From NCBI GenBank assembly GCA_964595035.1, contig CAZQNW010000005.1:1-39195 (forward strand): a stretch of DNA of 39,195 bases. The letters are read 5' to 3'. Both the position numbers and the translations under genes were made by a program. A model generated the notes under the pieces. That model saw only the letters and a program-made list of their open reading frames with translations, was not told where the DNA came from and did no database searches. This document shows, in pieces, positions 6,669 to 14,624 of this stretch (position 1 is its first letter; the number at the start of each line of letters is the position of its first letter). This DNA comes from JAKASV01 sp964595035 (lineage in GTDB: Bacteria > Babelota > Babeliae > Babelales > Vermiphilaceae).

Positions 6669-9080
6669 TTATATATCAATGTTTTTAGCAAAATGGCCAT
6701 ACTCTTCAATATATTCTTTTCTTCCTGTAACGTCTTCGCCCATCAGCGTATTAAACCATGCGTCCGCAGCTATGGCATCTTCAATTTTGACCTGTAATAA
6801 TGAACGTTGTTTTGGGTCCATTGCAGTTTCCCATAGCTGATCCGGGTTCATTTCACCAAGACCTTTGTAGCGTTGGATATGCATATATGGTTTGCTGATT
6901 TCTGACAGTGTTTTTATGAGGTGTATTAGGCCTGTTCCTGATAGCGTTTTTTCTTTGCCGGTTATCTGTAGTGTCCAGGTTGATTCTTCTAATGGGCTGA
7001 TTTTTGCCATTAATGATACTAATGTTTGTGATTCTCCAGATTCAAAGAATGATAACGGAATAAGCCAATTAGCACCCTTGCTTGTAAAAGTGATGTGCGC
7101 AGGAATTTCTACTTTAGAACCTGATCCTTCCTGCATAACAGCTGGCTTGTATGTGACGGTGAAATCTTTAAAATGTTTCTTGAGGTTTTCCAAAAGAGCA
7201 TCAATGCCGGACTCAGTTGTCCATTGTGTTGTATACAATAAGCGAACTATATCATGAGTTATATGCAAATCGAGAGGAAGCGTAGAACTTGTTTTACTGA
7301 GCTTTTCATCATATGCCAAAAGTGTTTCTAAGTATTGGTTCCACTGTGTTGTTTCTAATGGTTTGTTGTTGATGGTGAGTATTGTTTGTTCTTTTGCCCA
7401 ATCAAACAAAAATCTTTTAAATGATTTATCATCTTTGAGGTATTGTTCTTTCTTGCCGATTTTAACTTTATATAAAGGTGGCTGGGCGATATACACATAC
7501 CCTTTTTCGATGATCGGTCGCATGTACCTGAAAAAGAAGGTAAGAAGGAGTGTTCTGATGTGAGCACCATCAACATCCGCGTCGGTCATGAGGATAATTT
7601 TATGGTAACGTGCTTTAGAGGCATCAAAGTCTTCGCCTATTCCACATCCGATAGCGGCAATAAGTGCCTTAATTTCTTCGCTGCTCAAAATTTTATCAAT
7701 ACGAGCTTTTTCAACATTCAAGATTTTACCGCGCAGTGGTAAGATTGCTTGATTTGCTCTATCACGTCCTTGTTTTGCCGAACCGCCTGCGGAATCACCC
7801 TCAACAATAAAAAGTTCAGTATCTGCAGGATTTTCATTTGAGCAGTCTGCTAATTTACCGGGTAAAACTGCTGATTCTAAAACGTTCTTGCGGCGGGTTA
7901 AATCACGTGCTTTACGTGCGGCTTCGCGAGCTCTTTTTGCAGTTTCAGCTTTTATGAGAATCTTTTTTGCTGTAGCGGGATTTTCTTCAAAAAATTTGTC
8001 CAATGCCGCAAATGTCCAAGAGTCTACGATGCCTTTAATGTCATTGTTGCCGAGTTTAGTTTTTGTTTGTCCTTCAAATTGTGGCTCCGGAACCTTGAGA
8101 TTTATGACAGCAACAAGCCCCTCGCGAATATCTTCACTCGAAAAAGCGTCGCCTTCTTTGACGAGGTTTAACTCTTTAGCTCTTTTGTTGCAAACTTTGG
8201 TAAGTGCTGATTTAAAACCTGAAACGTGAGTTCCTCCTTCTACGGTATTAATATTATTAACGAAGGAATACAGCTGCTCACCATACCCGTCATTGTATTG
8301 CATGGCAATTTCCAGCTCGTTTTTGCTGTCGGCTTGCTGAAAATAAATAATCTCAGGAAACAGTACTGTTTTTTTAGCGTTAACATATTCTACAAACGTC
8401 TTAATGCCGCCTTCAAAGAAAAAGTCATTTGTCTTATTCGCGCGTTCATCCGTAATTACGATATGCAGACCTTTATTCAAAAATGCAAGCTCACGTAGGC
8501 GCGTAGATAATGTATCAAAGTTAAACTCTGTAGTCTCTTTAAAAATTTCAGGATCCGGATAAAAGCGAATCAGAGTTCCGCGCTTATCAGTTGCTCCGGT
8601 TATGGCTAAAGGAGCGAGAGGTTTTCCTTTTTTGTATGTTTGCTGGTGTATTGTATTATTTTGGAATATTGTTACTTCGAAAGTTTCCGATAAGGCGTTA
8701 ACAACTGAGGCGCCTACACCATGAAGACCGCCTGAAAATTTATAGGTATCTTTATCAAACTTTCCACCGGCATGTAACTTAGTAAGAACTACTTCCGTTG
8801 CAGAGATGCCTTCGGTAGGGTGTATACCGGTAGGGATACCACGCCCATTATCCTCGACGGAACAAGAACCGTCTGCGTGTAATATTACTTTTATGTTGTT
8901 GCATTCGCCTGCAAGAGCTTCGTCGACCGAGTTATCGACAATTTCGTACACCAGGTGATGTAATCCCTGCGGGCCCGTTGAGCCGATATACATGGCCGGT
9001 CGTTTTCTTACGGCTTCAAGGCCTTCTATTACACGGATAGATTCTGCTCTATACTCTGGTTTTGAAGATTGATTTGCCAT
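6669..9080 (-). CDS. gyrB: DNA gyrase subunit B
   Basis: 803 aa from ATG 9080, which has AGGAG 5 nt upstream; a longer ATG at 9110 lacks such a site. GyrB is the ATPase and part of the cleavage core of the topoisomerase that introduces negative supercoils. The GHKL ATPase domain comes first (VDNSVDEA, DNGRGIP, GLHGVGASVVNAL). The Toprim domain follows, with EGDSAGG at residues 427-433 and the metal-binding DADVDGAHIR from residue 500. The C-terminal QRYKGLGEMNPDQLWETTM-type block is present as QRYKGLGEMNPDQLWETAM. At about 800 aa it has the long insertion between Toprim and C-terminal block seen in many Gram-negative GyrB proteins, not the short form. The insertion is poorly conserved. gyrA is not in the window. 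Confidence 0.97.
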   Translation of the reverse strand: MANQSSKPEYRAESIRVIEGLEAVRKRPAMYIGSTGPQGLHHLVYEIVDNSVDEALAGECNNIKVILHADGSCSVEDNGRGIPTGIHPTEGISATEVVLTKLHAGGKFDKDTYKFSGGLHGVGASVVNALSETFEVTIFQNNTIHQQTYKKGKPLAPLAITGATDKRGTLIRFYPDPEIFKETTEFNFDTLSTRLRELAFLNKGLHIVITDERANKTNDFFFEGGIKTFVEYVNAKKTVLFPEIIYFQQADSKNELEIAMQYNDGYGEQLYSFVNNINTVEGGTHVSGFKSALTKVCNKRAKELNLVKEGDAFSSEDIREGLVAVINLKVPEPQFEGQTKTKLGNNDIKGIVDSWTFAALDKFFEENPATAKKILIKAETAKRAREAARKARDLTRRKNVLESAVLPGKLADCSNENPADTELFIVEGDSAGGSAKQGRDRANQAILPLRGKILNVEKARIDKILSSEEIKALIAAIGCGIGEDFDASKARYHKIILMTDADVDGAHIRTLLLTFFFRYMRPIIEKGYVYIAQPPLYKVKIGKKEQYLKDDKSFKRFLFDWAKEQTILTINNKPLETTQWNQYLETLLAYDEKLSKTSSTLPLDLHITHDIVRLLYTTQWTTESGIDALLENLKKHFKDFTVTYKPAVMQEGSGSKVEIPAHITFTSKGANWLIPLSFFESGESQTLVSLMAKISPLEESTWTLQITGKEKTLSGTGLIHLIKTLSEISKPYMHIQRYKGLGEMNPDQLWETAMDPKQRSLLQVKIEDAIAADAWFNTLMGEDVTGRKEYIEEYGHFAKNIDI

Positions 9081-9342
9081 TTTTTCTCCTGGATTCCTTT
9101 CGCACTCCAACTTAAGTTGCCTGGTGTTATAGGTAGATCATAATGCTACTTTAATATACCATAAGGAGTCCAGAAAAACTAATTTTTGTAGCTGAAATAT
9201 GCCTAATAAATATGCTTTTTATAGGATGTTGGCAATGCCTTCTGACCTGCATTATTGTAAAAAAATCTTGAAATTATTATTTCTATATGTAAAATCAATG
9301 TACTGTTTTAACAAAAAAATAAAAAATTTAAGGATTGATTCA

Positions 9343-9831
9343 GTGAAAAGTCAATTTGGCTTTGAGCAGGATGTTTTTTTTATGAAGCGTGCTCTTAGGC
9401 AAGCTCAGTTGGCCTATGCCCATAACGAAGTTCCGGTAGGAGCGCTTGTTGTTGATGCGCAGGGGGCAATACTTGGGCGAGGCTATAATAAGACTGAAAA
9501 GAGATCAAGCCAAGCTTTCCATGCCGAAATGTGTGCTATCGCCAAAGCAGGCAAAAAGCTCGGTGATTGGCGACTCAATGGTTGTTGGGTTTATGTAACT
9601 CTTGAGCCTTGTGCAATGTGTATGCACTTAATACAATTGAGCAGGTGCGCAGGGGTTGTTTTTGGGGCGAAGTCACCTTTGTTCGGATATCAGGTTGTTG
9701 ACAAAGACAGTAGATTTTCGGTATACAAAGAAGACGTTGTGAATGTTGTTGCTGGTGTTTGTGAACAAGAGTCGGCAGCATTATTGAAATGCTTTTTTAA
9801 GGATAGGCGAAAAAAGAAGGAAGAGTTATGA
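9343..9831 (+). CDS. tadA: tRNA-specific adenosine deaminase
   Basis: TadA deaminates A34 to inosine in tRNA-Arg(ACG). Both zinc and catalytic blocks are present: HAE in FHAEMCAIAKAG, and PCAMC in LEPCAMCMHLIQLSR. VPVGALVV and FGAKSPLFG are also family blocks. I place the start at GTG 9343 (AAGGA about 8 nt upstream), giving 162 aa, the usual size. The frame is open back to 9199, but those extra 48 residues are AT-rich, lysine-rich and outside the conserved domain. Its stop overlaps the next start by 4 nt (ATGA), so it is translationally coupled to the DksA-like gene. Confidence 0.92.
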   Translation: MKSQFGFEQDVFFMKRALRQAQLAYAHNEVPVGALVVDAQGAILGRGYNKTEKRSSQAFHAEMCAIAKAGKKLGDWRLNGCWVYVTLEPCAMCMHLIQLSRCAGVVFGAKSPLFGYQVVDKDSRFSVYKEDVVNVVAGVCEQESAALLKCFFKDRRKKKEEL

Positions 9832-10199
9832 AGAAAAACAGTGCAAAAGTTGCTGACATTGGTAAGGTAAAGCAAGAGCTTATTAATAGACGGCAAGAAT
9901 TGCAAGAAGAGTTGATGCGTTTATACAAAGAAAAATTTTCTGACGAAGTCCAAGATTTAGGGGACCAAGCATTAACTTCTACAATGGAGCTGTTAAGTAG
10001 TTCCTTGCAAGATTCTAGGATTGAAGAGTATAATCGCATAGTAAAAGCTCTGGATATGATTGAAGATGGTACTTATGGTATTTGCATAGATTGTCATGAG
10101 CCTATCTCAGAAAAACGTTTGAAATCTTATCCTAATGCTGCGCGTTGTATTTTGTGCCAAGAGTTGTTTGAAGAGCGCAGGCAAGAGGAGTTTTCATAA
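9828..10199 (+). CDS. DksA/TraR-family C4 zinc-finger protein
   Basis: 123 aa. The N-terminal half is a charged helical hairpin (ELINRRQELQEELMRLYKEK). It is followed by DGTYGICIDCHEPI and AARCILCQ, giving the C4 zinc site C86-C89-C107-C110, with the family's RL..YP.A spacing. Such proteins enter the RNA polymerase secondary channel and modulate initiation, as DksA does with ppGpp. The acidic D-x-x-D tip of true DksA is not obvious, so a general DksA/TraR (or YteA-like) label is safer than dksA. It overlaps tadA by 4 nt and ends 2 nt before a tRNA gene. Confidence 0.85.
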   Translation: MKKNSAKVADIGKVKQELINRRQELQEELMRLYKEKFSDEVQDLGDQALTSTMELLSSSLQDSRIEEYNRIVKALDMIEDGTYGICIDCHEPISEKRLKSYPNAARCILCQELFEERRQEEFS

Positions 10200-10201
10200 A
10201 T

Positions 10202-10276
<75 letters not shown>

Positions 10277-10378
10277 TTTTTTGACTTTTTTAGCTTATTT
10301 ATTATCATTATTTAGGATAGTGATTCTCGGTTGATGTTAAAATCCAATGTTTACGTACTACGTTAAGGATGTTTTTGT

Positions 10379-10819
10379 ATGGTAATTGAAAAAGTAAAAA
10401 CCAAACTGGAAGAAGGCAAGTCTGTCAAAGGATCAAAGTTGGCTCATGGTGTAGGTCGTCGTAAGACTTCTATTGCCCGTGTTTGGTTGGTTCGTGGTTC
10501 AGGTAATATTTTTATCAATGGTAAAAAACATACCGATTATTTTGATACCGAACTTAATTGCAAGGAGGCGGCAGCTCCAATTCAAGTAATTCCCGCTGCT
10601 TCACGTTACGATGTTGAGGTCAATGTTATTGGTGGTGGAATGCATTCTCAAGCCGGTGCTGTTCAGTTGGGAATCGCGCGAGCTTTAGTAAGCGTTGATG
10701 AATCCACACGTGTTTTGTTACGCCAACATAACATGTTGACTGTTGATTCCCGCCGCAAGGAACGTAAAAAATACGGTCGGAAGGCCGCAAGACGTAGATT
10801 CCAATTCGTCAAACGTTAA
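10379..10819 (+). CDS. rpsI: 30S ribosomal protein S9
   Basis: 146 aa. Characteristic blocks are GVGRRKTSIARVWL, GSGNIFINGK, the GGGMHSQAGAVQLGIARAL segment and the basic tail ending RRRFQFVKR, whose terminal Lys-Arg reaches the P-site tRNA. The N-terminus is about 16 residues longer than the common bacterial form and is Lys/Glu-rich. AAGGA lies about 9 nt before ATG 10379. The gene usually follows rplM (L13), but here a tRNA-Thr and about 100 nt of spacer precede it and rplM is absent. Confidence 0.96.
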   Translation: MVIEKVKTKLEEGKSVKGSKLAHGVGRRKTSIARVWLVRGSGNIFINGKKHTDYFDTELNCKEAAAPIQVIPAASRYDVEVNVIGGGMHSQAGAVQLGIARALVSVDESTRVLLRQHNMLTVDSRRKERKKYGRKAARRRFQFVKR

Positions 10820-10878
10820 TTCCATTGCTTGGCTGGGTATTTATATGCTCTTTGCCAAATAATGAGAAAGTCTGAGCT

Positions 10879-11222
10879 ATCTGCAGTGTTGTTGAATATC
10901 CGGGCAAGTAGGTATGCCGCAGGTCTGTTATGAAGGATTGCGTCGCCTCGAGTATCGAGGATATGGCTCTGCAGGGTGTGCCTGTATAAGTCCTCAGCAT
11001 TCAAGACTGTTGTATGCGAAAGCCGTAGGGTGGTTAGAAAGTTTAGAAGCAAGACTTCTACATGATCCCACTGACGGCCAGGTAGGTATAGGGCATACAC
11101 GTTGGTCAACACGCGGCGCTGTAACCGAGAATAATGCGCATCCTTATTTTGATTGCAATAAGCCAGTTGCAGTAGTACACAATGGCATTATTGAAAACTG
11201 CTTTCAAATGCATAAGCCTTAA
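10879..11222 (+). pseudogene. glmS: glmS relic (glutamine amidotransferase domain fragment)
   Basis: GlmS makes glucosamine-6-phosphate from fructose-6-phosphate and glutamine. Only the first approximately 113 residues of an approximately 600-residue enzyme remain. ATC-TGC at 10879 aligns with the ATG-TGC start, so the start codon is lost while the codon for the nucleophilic Cys persists. Skipping one extra T near 10909 and one near 10931 restores a GlmS-like N-terminus leading into EGLRRLEYRGY. Further blocks are HTRWSTRG, NAHPYF and VVHNGIIEN. The Asp of RGYDSAG is Gly. The frame ends at TAA 11220-11222, just after IIEN, inside the 3' end of the opposing ctpA gene. An ATG at 10914 opens a 102-codon frame but lacks the catalytic Cys. 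Loss of start, two frameshifts and deletion of most of the gene make this a clear relic. Confidence 0.88.
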
Positions 11223-12700
11223 ATTTTTATTTCCGTGAGTTCAATCTTTTTATGAGGGTGTAAGTTGTTCTTTAAAAACTCAACAGCGCTTGCACGTGTA
11301 TTTACAAGTTTGGGCATTATAGCTTTAACGGCATTGAGTATGTTGATTATGGTTATAGCTTCTTGAACCTGATTATCGGAAGAAAGCATTTCTTTTGTAC
11401 GTTCAAGTAATCCTTTAACTTCTGGTTGTGTAGATTGTTTAGTTTCGTGTTCTTTAACTTCATTTTCGTCTTGTTTTATATAGTTTGCTAAAGCCTGCTC
11501 TCGCCCATAATTTGCATTGAACCATGCAACTTGTTCAGGTAGAGGAATTGTTTTTTCGACCGTAACATCAGGCTCTATGCCTATTCCTTGAATCGATTTG
11601 CCATCAGGTAAATAGTACAGCGATGTAGTAATTTTTACCGCGCAGTCGTTGCTTAAAGGAATTATTTCTTGAACAGATCCTTTTCCAAAACTTTTTGTAC
11701 CAACAAGGATAACAACAGGTTTGTCTCCTTTCTTTTGTGCTTCTGAGTGTATCTTTAATCCACCGGCTAATATTTCTGCGGCAGAGGCGGTATAGTTGTT
11801 AATAAGTACTACAATAAATGGAGTACTATAGGTGATTGGCTTTCTGCGGGTAACGTAACGCTCGATTTCTTTATTGTTTCTATCTTTTGTAACACAAACA
11901 AGGCTTCCTTTTTCTACAAACAGACCTGCGATATCAATGGCTGCTTGTAGTAACCCGCCCGAATTATTACGGAGGTCGAGAATGATGCCTTTATATTTTT
12001 TCTTGTGCGCCTCTTCAAAAAGTTTTTCAATCTGATTAACCGAATTTTCGGTAAACATGCTAAAGCCGATATAGCAGATGTTGAGGTCATTAAGCAAAAA
12101 ACAGCGTGAATTTTGTTCTTTAATAACATCTCTGGCAATGGTGAAGGTAAGCAGGTCCCCTTTATCCGGCCCCTTAGCATCGCGTAATACTTTGATAGTA
12201 ACTTTTGTGCCTTGTTTTCCCTTGAGCTTCGCGGTTGCTTCTTCTGTTGACATGCCTTCGAGTATTTGTCCTTCAATTTCAACTATTTTATCAAAGGGCT
12301 TTAAGCCGGCTTTTTCTGCAGGTCCTTCGGGGATGATATCGACAACTGTCAGAAACTTATCCTTAGTTTGCCTGGTGATATCTATAACGACTCCAATGCC
12401 GCAAAATTCACCGCTCATCATGCTCAAAATATTTTTGTAACTTTTAGCATTAAAAAAACCTGAGTGGGGATCTTGATGATTTAAGAATGTATCAAAGGCT
12501 TCATAAAAGCTGTTTTCAAGGTCCTTAGTAGGGCGATAATGTTTATGCTTTACGAGTTGAACGACTTGAGCAAACAGTCCCGTAGTATTATATACTATGC
12601 TATCAAAGTTTTGTTGCGGTTCTTGTTCATTTATTTTATCCTGGGCAAACAGTAAAGATGTCCATAAAAGAAGAACTATCGAATACGAGATTTTTTTCAT
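11219..12700 (-). CDS. ctpA: C-terminal processing peptidase, family S41
   Basis: 493 aa from ATG 12700, which has AAAGGA upstream and begins a signal peptide (MKKISYSIVLLLWTSLLFA, then QDK). A longer in-frame start at 12805 would place about 35 hydrophilic residues before the signal and is unlikely. The PDZ domain (about residues 125-215; GIGVVIDI, GPAEKAGLKPFDKIVEI) is followed by the S41 fold. The catalytic Ser306 lies in NYTASAAEI and Lys340 in SFGKGSVQ. The Ser-Lys spacing is 34, against about 25 usually, because of an EAQKKGDKP-like insertion. The enzyme trims C-termini of periplasmic or envelope proteins. Its stop overlaps the glmS relic. Confidence 0.93.
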   Translation of the reverse strand: MKKISYSIVLLLWTSLLFAQDKINEQEPQQNFDSIVYNTTGLFAQVVQLVKHKHYRPTKDLENSFYEAFDTFLNHQDPHSGFFNAKSYKNILSMMSGEFCGIGVVIDITRQTKDKFLTVVDIIPEGPAEKAGLKPFDKIVEIEGQILEGMSTEEATAKLKGKQGTKVTIKVLRDAKGPDKGDLLTFTIARDVIKEQNSRCFLLNDLNICYIGFSMFTENSVNQIEKLFEEAHKKKYKGIILDLRNNSGGLLQAAIDIAGLFVEKGSLVCVTKDRNNKEIERYVTRRKPITYSTPFIVVLINNYTASAAEILAGGLKIHSEAQKKGDKPVVILVGTKSFGKGSVQEIIPLSNDCAVKITTSLYYLPDGKSIQGIGIEPDVTVEKTIPLPEQVAWFNANYGREQALANYIKQDENEVKEHETKQSTQPEVKGLLERTKEMLSSDNQVQEAITIINILNAVKAIMPKLVNTRASAVEFLKNNLHPHKKIELTEIKI

Positions 12701-12814
12701 ATGTTTTCCTTTCGTTGGTTTCAAAACTTTAACAATATCATAGCTATTTTCTTGAGAGTATTGGAAGAATGTGTTTAGATTCATTATTAAAGGGACATGG
12801 TACAAAGGAGTCGT

Positions 12815-13096
12815 ATGATGAAATTCAAAGCATATCTTTCAAGGCTTTTTTTATTAGGAGAGATAGTTATTTTTGGAGGGGTCTATTTTTGGGGTGTGGA
12901 TGGTGTTAATAGATACAATAAAATCTGTGAAGAAAATAGAAAAATTGAACAGGATATTATCATGTTAAAAAAAGAAGTACAGGATTTGGAAGCTCAACTT
13001 GCCGCATGGCAAACAGATCCATTTTATAAAGAAGAAGTTGCGCGTGAGCAATTACAAATGGCTCGTGCCGGTGAAGAGCTATTTTATATTCAATAA
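12815..13096 (+). CDS. FtsB/DivIC-like septum formation protein
   Basis: 93 aa from ATG 12815 (AAGGAG 4 nt upstream); an ATG at 12797 is in frame but would overlap the spacer needed by ctpA. A single transmembrane helix (about residues 12-30, LFLLGEIVIFGGVYFWGV) is followed by a coiled coil (NRKIEQDIIMLKKEVQDLEAQ) and a short tail with DPFYKEEVAREQLQMA. The tail matches the FtsB/DivIC signature 'D-P-x-x-I-E-x-x-A-R-E-x-L-G-M-x-x-x-G-E'. The family bridges FtsL and FtsQ at the division site. It is probably co-transcribed with the superoxide dismutase 8 nt downstream. Confidence 0.8.
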   Translation: MMKFKAYLSRLFLLGEIVIFGGVYFWGVDGVNRYNKICEENRKIEQDIIMLKKEVQDLEAQLAAWQTDPFYKEEVAREQLQMARAGEELFYIQ

Positions 13097-13104
13097 AGGT
13101 GTAT

Positions 13105-13821
13105 ATGAATAGAAAAATTGTTGGGATTTCGATTTTTTCTGTATGTGTTATTATAAGTGTCGTCTATGCATTGGAAAATAAAAATTTTAAACATGATGTT
13201 CAGGAGAAAAGAATGTATACATTGCCACCTTTACCCTATCCATATAATGAATTAGAACCTTTTATTGATGCCCGTACCATGGAAATTCACTATACAAAAC
13301 ATCATCAATCCTATGTTGATAATCTTAATAAAGCGCTTGAAGATTGTCCTGAATTTCAGGATATGCCTCTTGAAAAGTTACTTGTTTCTTTAGACAAGGT
13401 CCCTGCTGTCGTTCGAACTGCTGTACGAAATAATGGTGGTGGCCATTATGCCCATAGTTTATTTTGGAAGATTCTTGGTAAGACCGAACAGCATGAACCA
13501 ACAGATGAGCTTGCCCATGCTATAGAACATGAGTTCGGGAGTTTTTCTTCTTTCAAAGAGAAATTTTCTAAAGAATGTAAAATGTTCTTTGGAAGCGGTT
13601 GGGTGTGGCTTTGTGTTGATAAAATGAAAAAATTAGTTATAATAAATACTTCTGGGCATGATGTGCCCCTTGCGCAAGATATGACTCCTATAATGGTATT
13701 TGATGTGTGGGAGCATGCTTATTATCTGAAATATCAGAACAGACGTTCGGAATATATTGAAAACTGGTGGAATGTAGTTAATTGGGAGCAGGTTTTAAAG
13801 AATTATATGGCTTTGAAATAG
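13105..13821 (+). CDS. Superoxide dismutase (Fe/Mn type) with N-terminal export signal
   Basis: 238 aa from ATG 13105 (AAAGG upstream). Residues 1-22 form a hydrophobic signal or anchor (MNRKIVGISIFSVCVIISVV, then YALENK). The dismutase domain starts at MYTLPPLPYPYNELEP. Metal ligands are visible: the His of MEIHYTKHH, the His of GGHYAHSLFW, and Asp and His in FDVWEHAYY. GGH-x-x-HSLFW is of the Mn-type pattern. The second-shell Gln of MnSOD (NQDSPL in E. coli) is His here (GHDVPL), as in mycobacterial or cambialistic enzymes, so the metal is uncertain. An internal ATG at 13213 has a better ribosome site (AGGAG, 6 nt spacer) and would give a signal-less cytosolic enzyme of about 202 aa. Confidence 0.95.
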   Translation: MNRKIVGISIFSVCVIISVVYALENKNFKHDVQEKRMYTLPPLPYPYNELEPFIDARTMEIHYTKHHQSYVDNLNKALEDCPEFQDMPLEKLLVSLDKVPAVVRTAVRNNGGGHYAHSLFWKILGKTEQHEPTDELAHAIEHEFGSFSSFKEKFSKECKMFFGSGWVWLCVDKMKKLVIINTSGHDVPLAQDMTPIMVFDVWEHAYYLKYQNRRSEYIENWWNVVNWEQVLKNYMALK

Positions 13822-13850
13822 TAACGTTATTGAAATGAGTGTATATTTTG

Positions 13851-13880
13851 ACCTGCGGCAACCCGCAGGTTCTTTTTATT
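13851..13880 (+). terminator. Rho-independent terminator after the superoxide dismutase gene
   Basis: ACCTGCGG / CCGCAGGT forms an 8-bp GC-rich stem with a CAAC loop at 13851-13870, followed by TCTTTTTATT. It closes the ftsB-like/sod transcript, 15 nt before the start of the next gene, so the ankyrin gene is probably transcribed from within or just past this site. Confidence 0.85.
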
Positions 13881-13895
13881 TGAGAGGTTTATGTT

Positions 13896-14624
13896 ATGAA
13901 AAATTACATATTGTGTGTTTTAGTATCAGTTGCATGTGTGACGAGCTTGTTCGGTTCCGAAGAATGGCATGTTGTTGGTGCCGGCAAGCAGAATAATAAT
14001 AAAGCTTTTGTTAATGCTGCTTTCAGAAAAGATTATAAAACATTAAATAATCTTTTACCTGGTGTGGATAATCATGCTAAAGGCATTGCTCTTGTCCATG
14101 CGATTAATCATAATGATCTTAAATTATTCAATCGGTTGTTGCAGGCAGGAGCCGATGTTGGAGTACGTAATGAAGAAGGGAGGACCCCTTTGATGTTGGC
14201 TTCATATAAAGGCCGGAACGACTTTATAGATAGTCTGCTGCGTTACCGTGCTCCTGTTGATGAACAGGATGATCAGGGTTCTACAGCGCTTATGTATGCA
14301 GCTTCAGGTGGGCATGTTAAGGCCGTGCAAAGGCTTATTCATGCCGGAGCTCAAGTAAATATGAGTGACAAAGTGAAGGGCAGGACTCCTTTGCATTGGG
14401 CACTACGTATGCGTGAAGGATCTGCAAAGAAAAATGGTCATCTGAATCCTGCGGAAAATGTACATCAAATTATTACTGTTCTGCTGGAATCAGGTGCTCG
14501 TGTTGACATTAAAGATAGGGAATATGGACGAACTCCTATTGATTGGGCAGAGGAAATGAAGTGGCCTGAAGAATTAAAGTTAATGAATCAATATGCCCAT
14601 AGTAATAAACAAAATAGCGAATGA
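13896..14624 (+). CDS. Exported ankyrin-repeat protein (242 aa)
   Basis: The signal peptide is MKNYILCVLVSVACVTSLFG, with cleavage near FGS. Four to five ankyrin repeats cover about residues 45-230: AIALVHAINHNDLKLFNRLL-type, then GRTPLMLASYKGRNDFIDSLL, GSTALMYAASGGHVKAVQRLI, GRTPLHWALRMREG and GRTPIDWAEEMKWPEE. The fourth repeat has an insertion of about 12 residues (KKNGHLNPAENV). A protein-binding role outside the cytosol is likely; the partner is unknown. GAGAGG lies upstream of ATG 13896. Its last base abuts the stop of the opposing ankyrin gene. Confidence 0.92.
   Translation: MKNYILCVLVSVACVTSLFGSEEWHVVGAGKQNNNKAFVNAAFRKDYKTLNNLLPGVDNHAKGIALVHAINHNDLKLFNRLLQAGADVGVRNEEGRTPLMLASYKGRNDFIDSLLRYRAPVDEQDDQGSTALMYAASGGHVKAVQRLIHAGAQVNMSDKVKGRTPLHWALRMREGSAKKNGHLNPAENVHQIITVLLESGARVDIKDREYGRTPIDWAEEMKWPEELKLMNQYAHSNKQNSE

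Noticed and set aside
5510..6709. Single 399-codon gene spanning the N-run
   Set aside because: The N-terminal part is an exported protein and the C-terminal part is cytosolic TilS; the frame continuity is an accident of a 100-N placeholder.
9199..9342. N-terminal extension of TadA
   Set aside because: The 48 extra residues are AT-driven and outside the deaminase domain; GTG 9343 has a ribosome site and gives the normal length.
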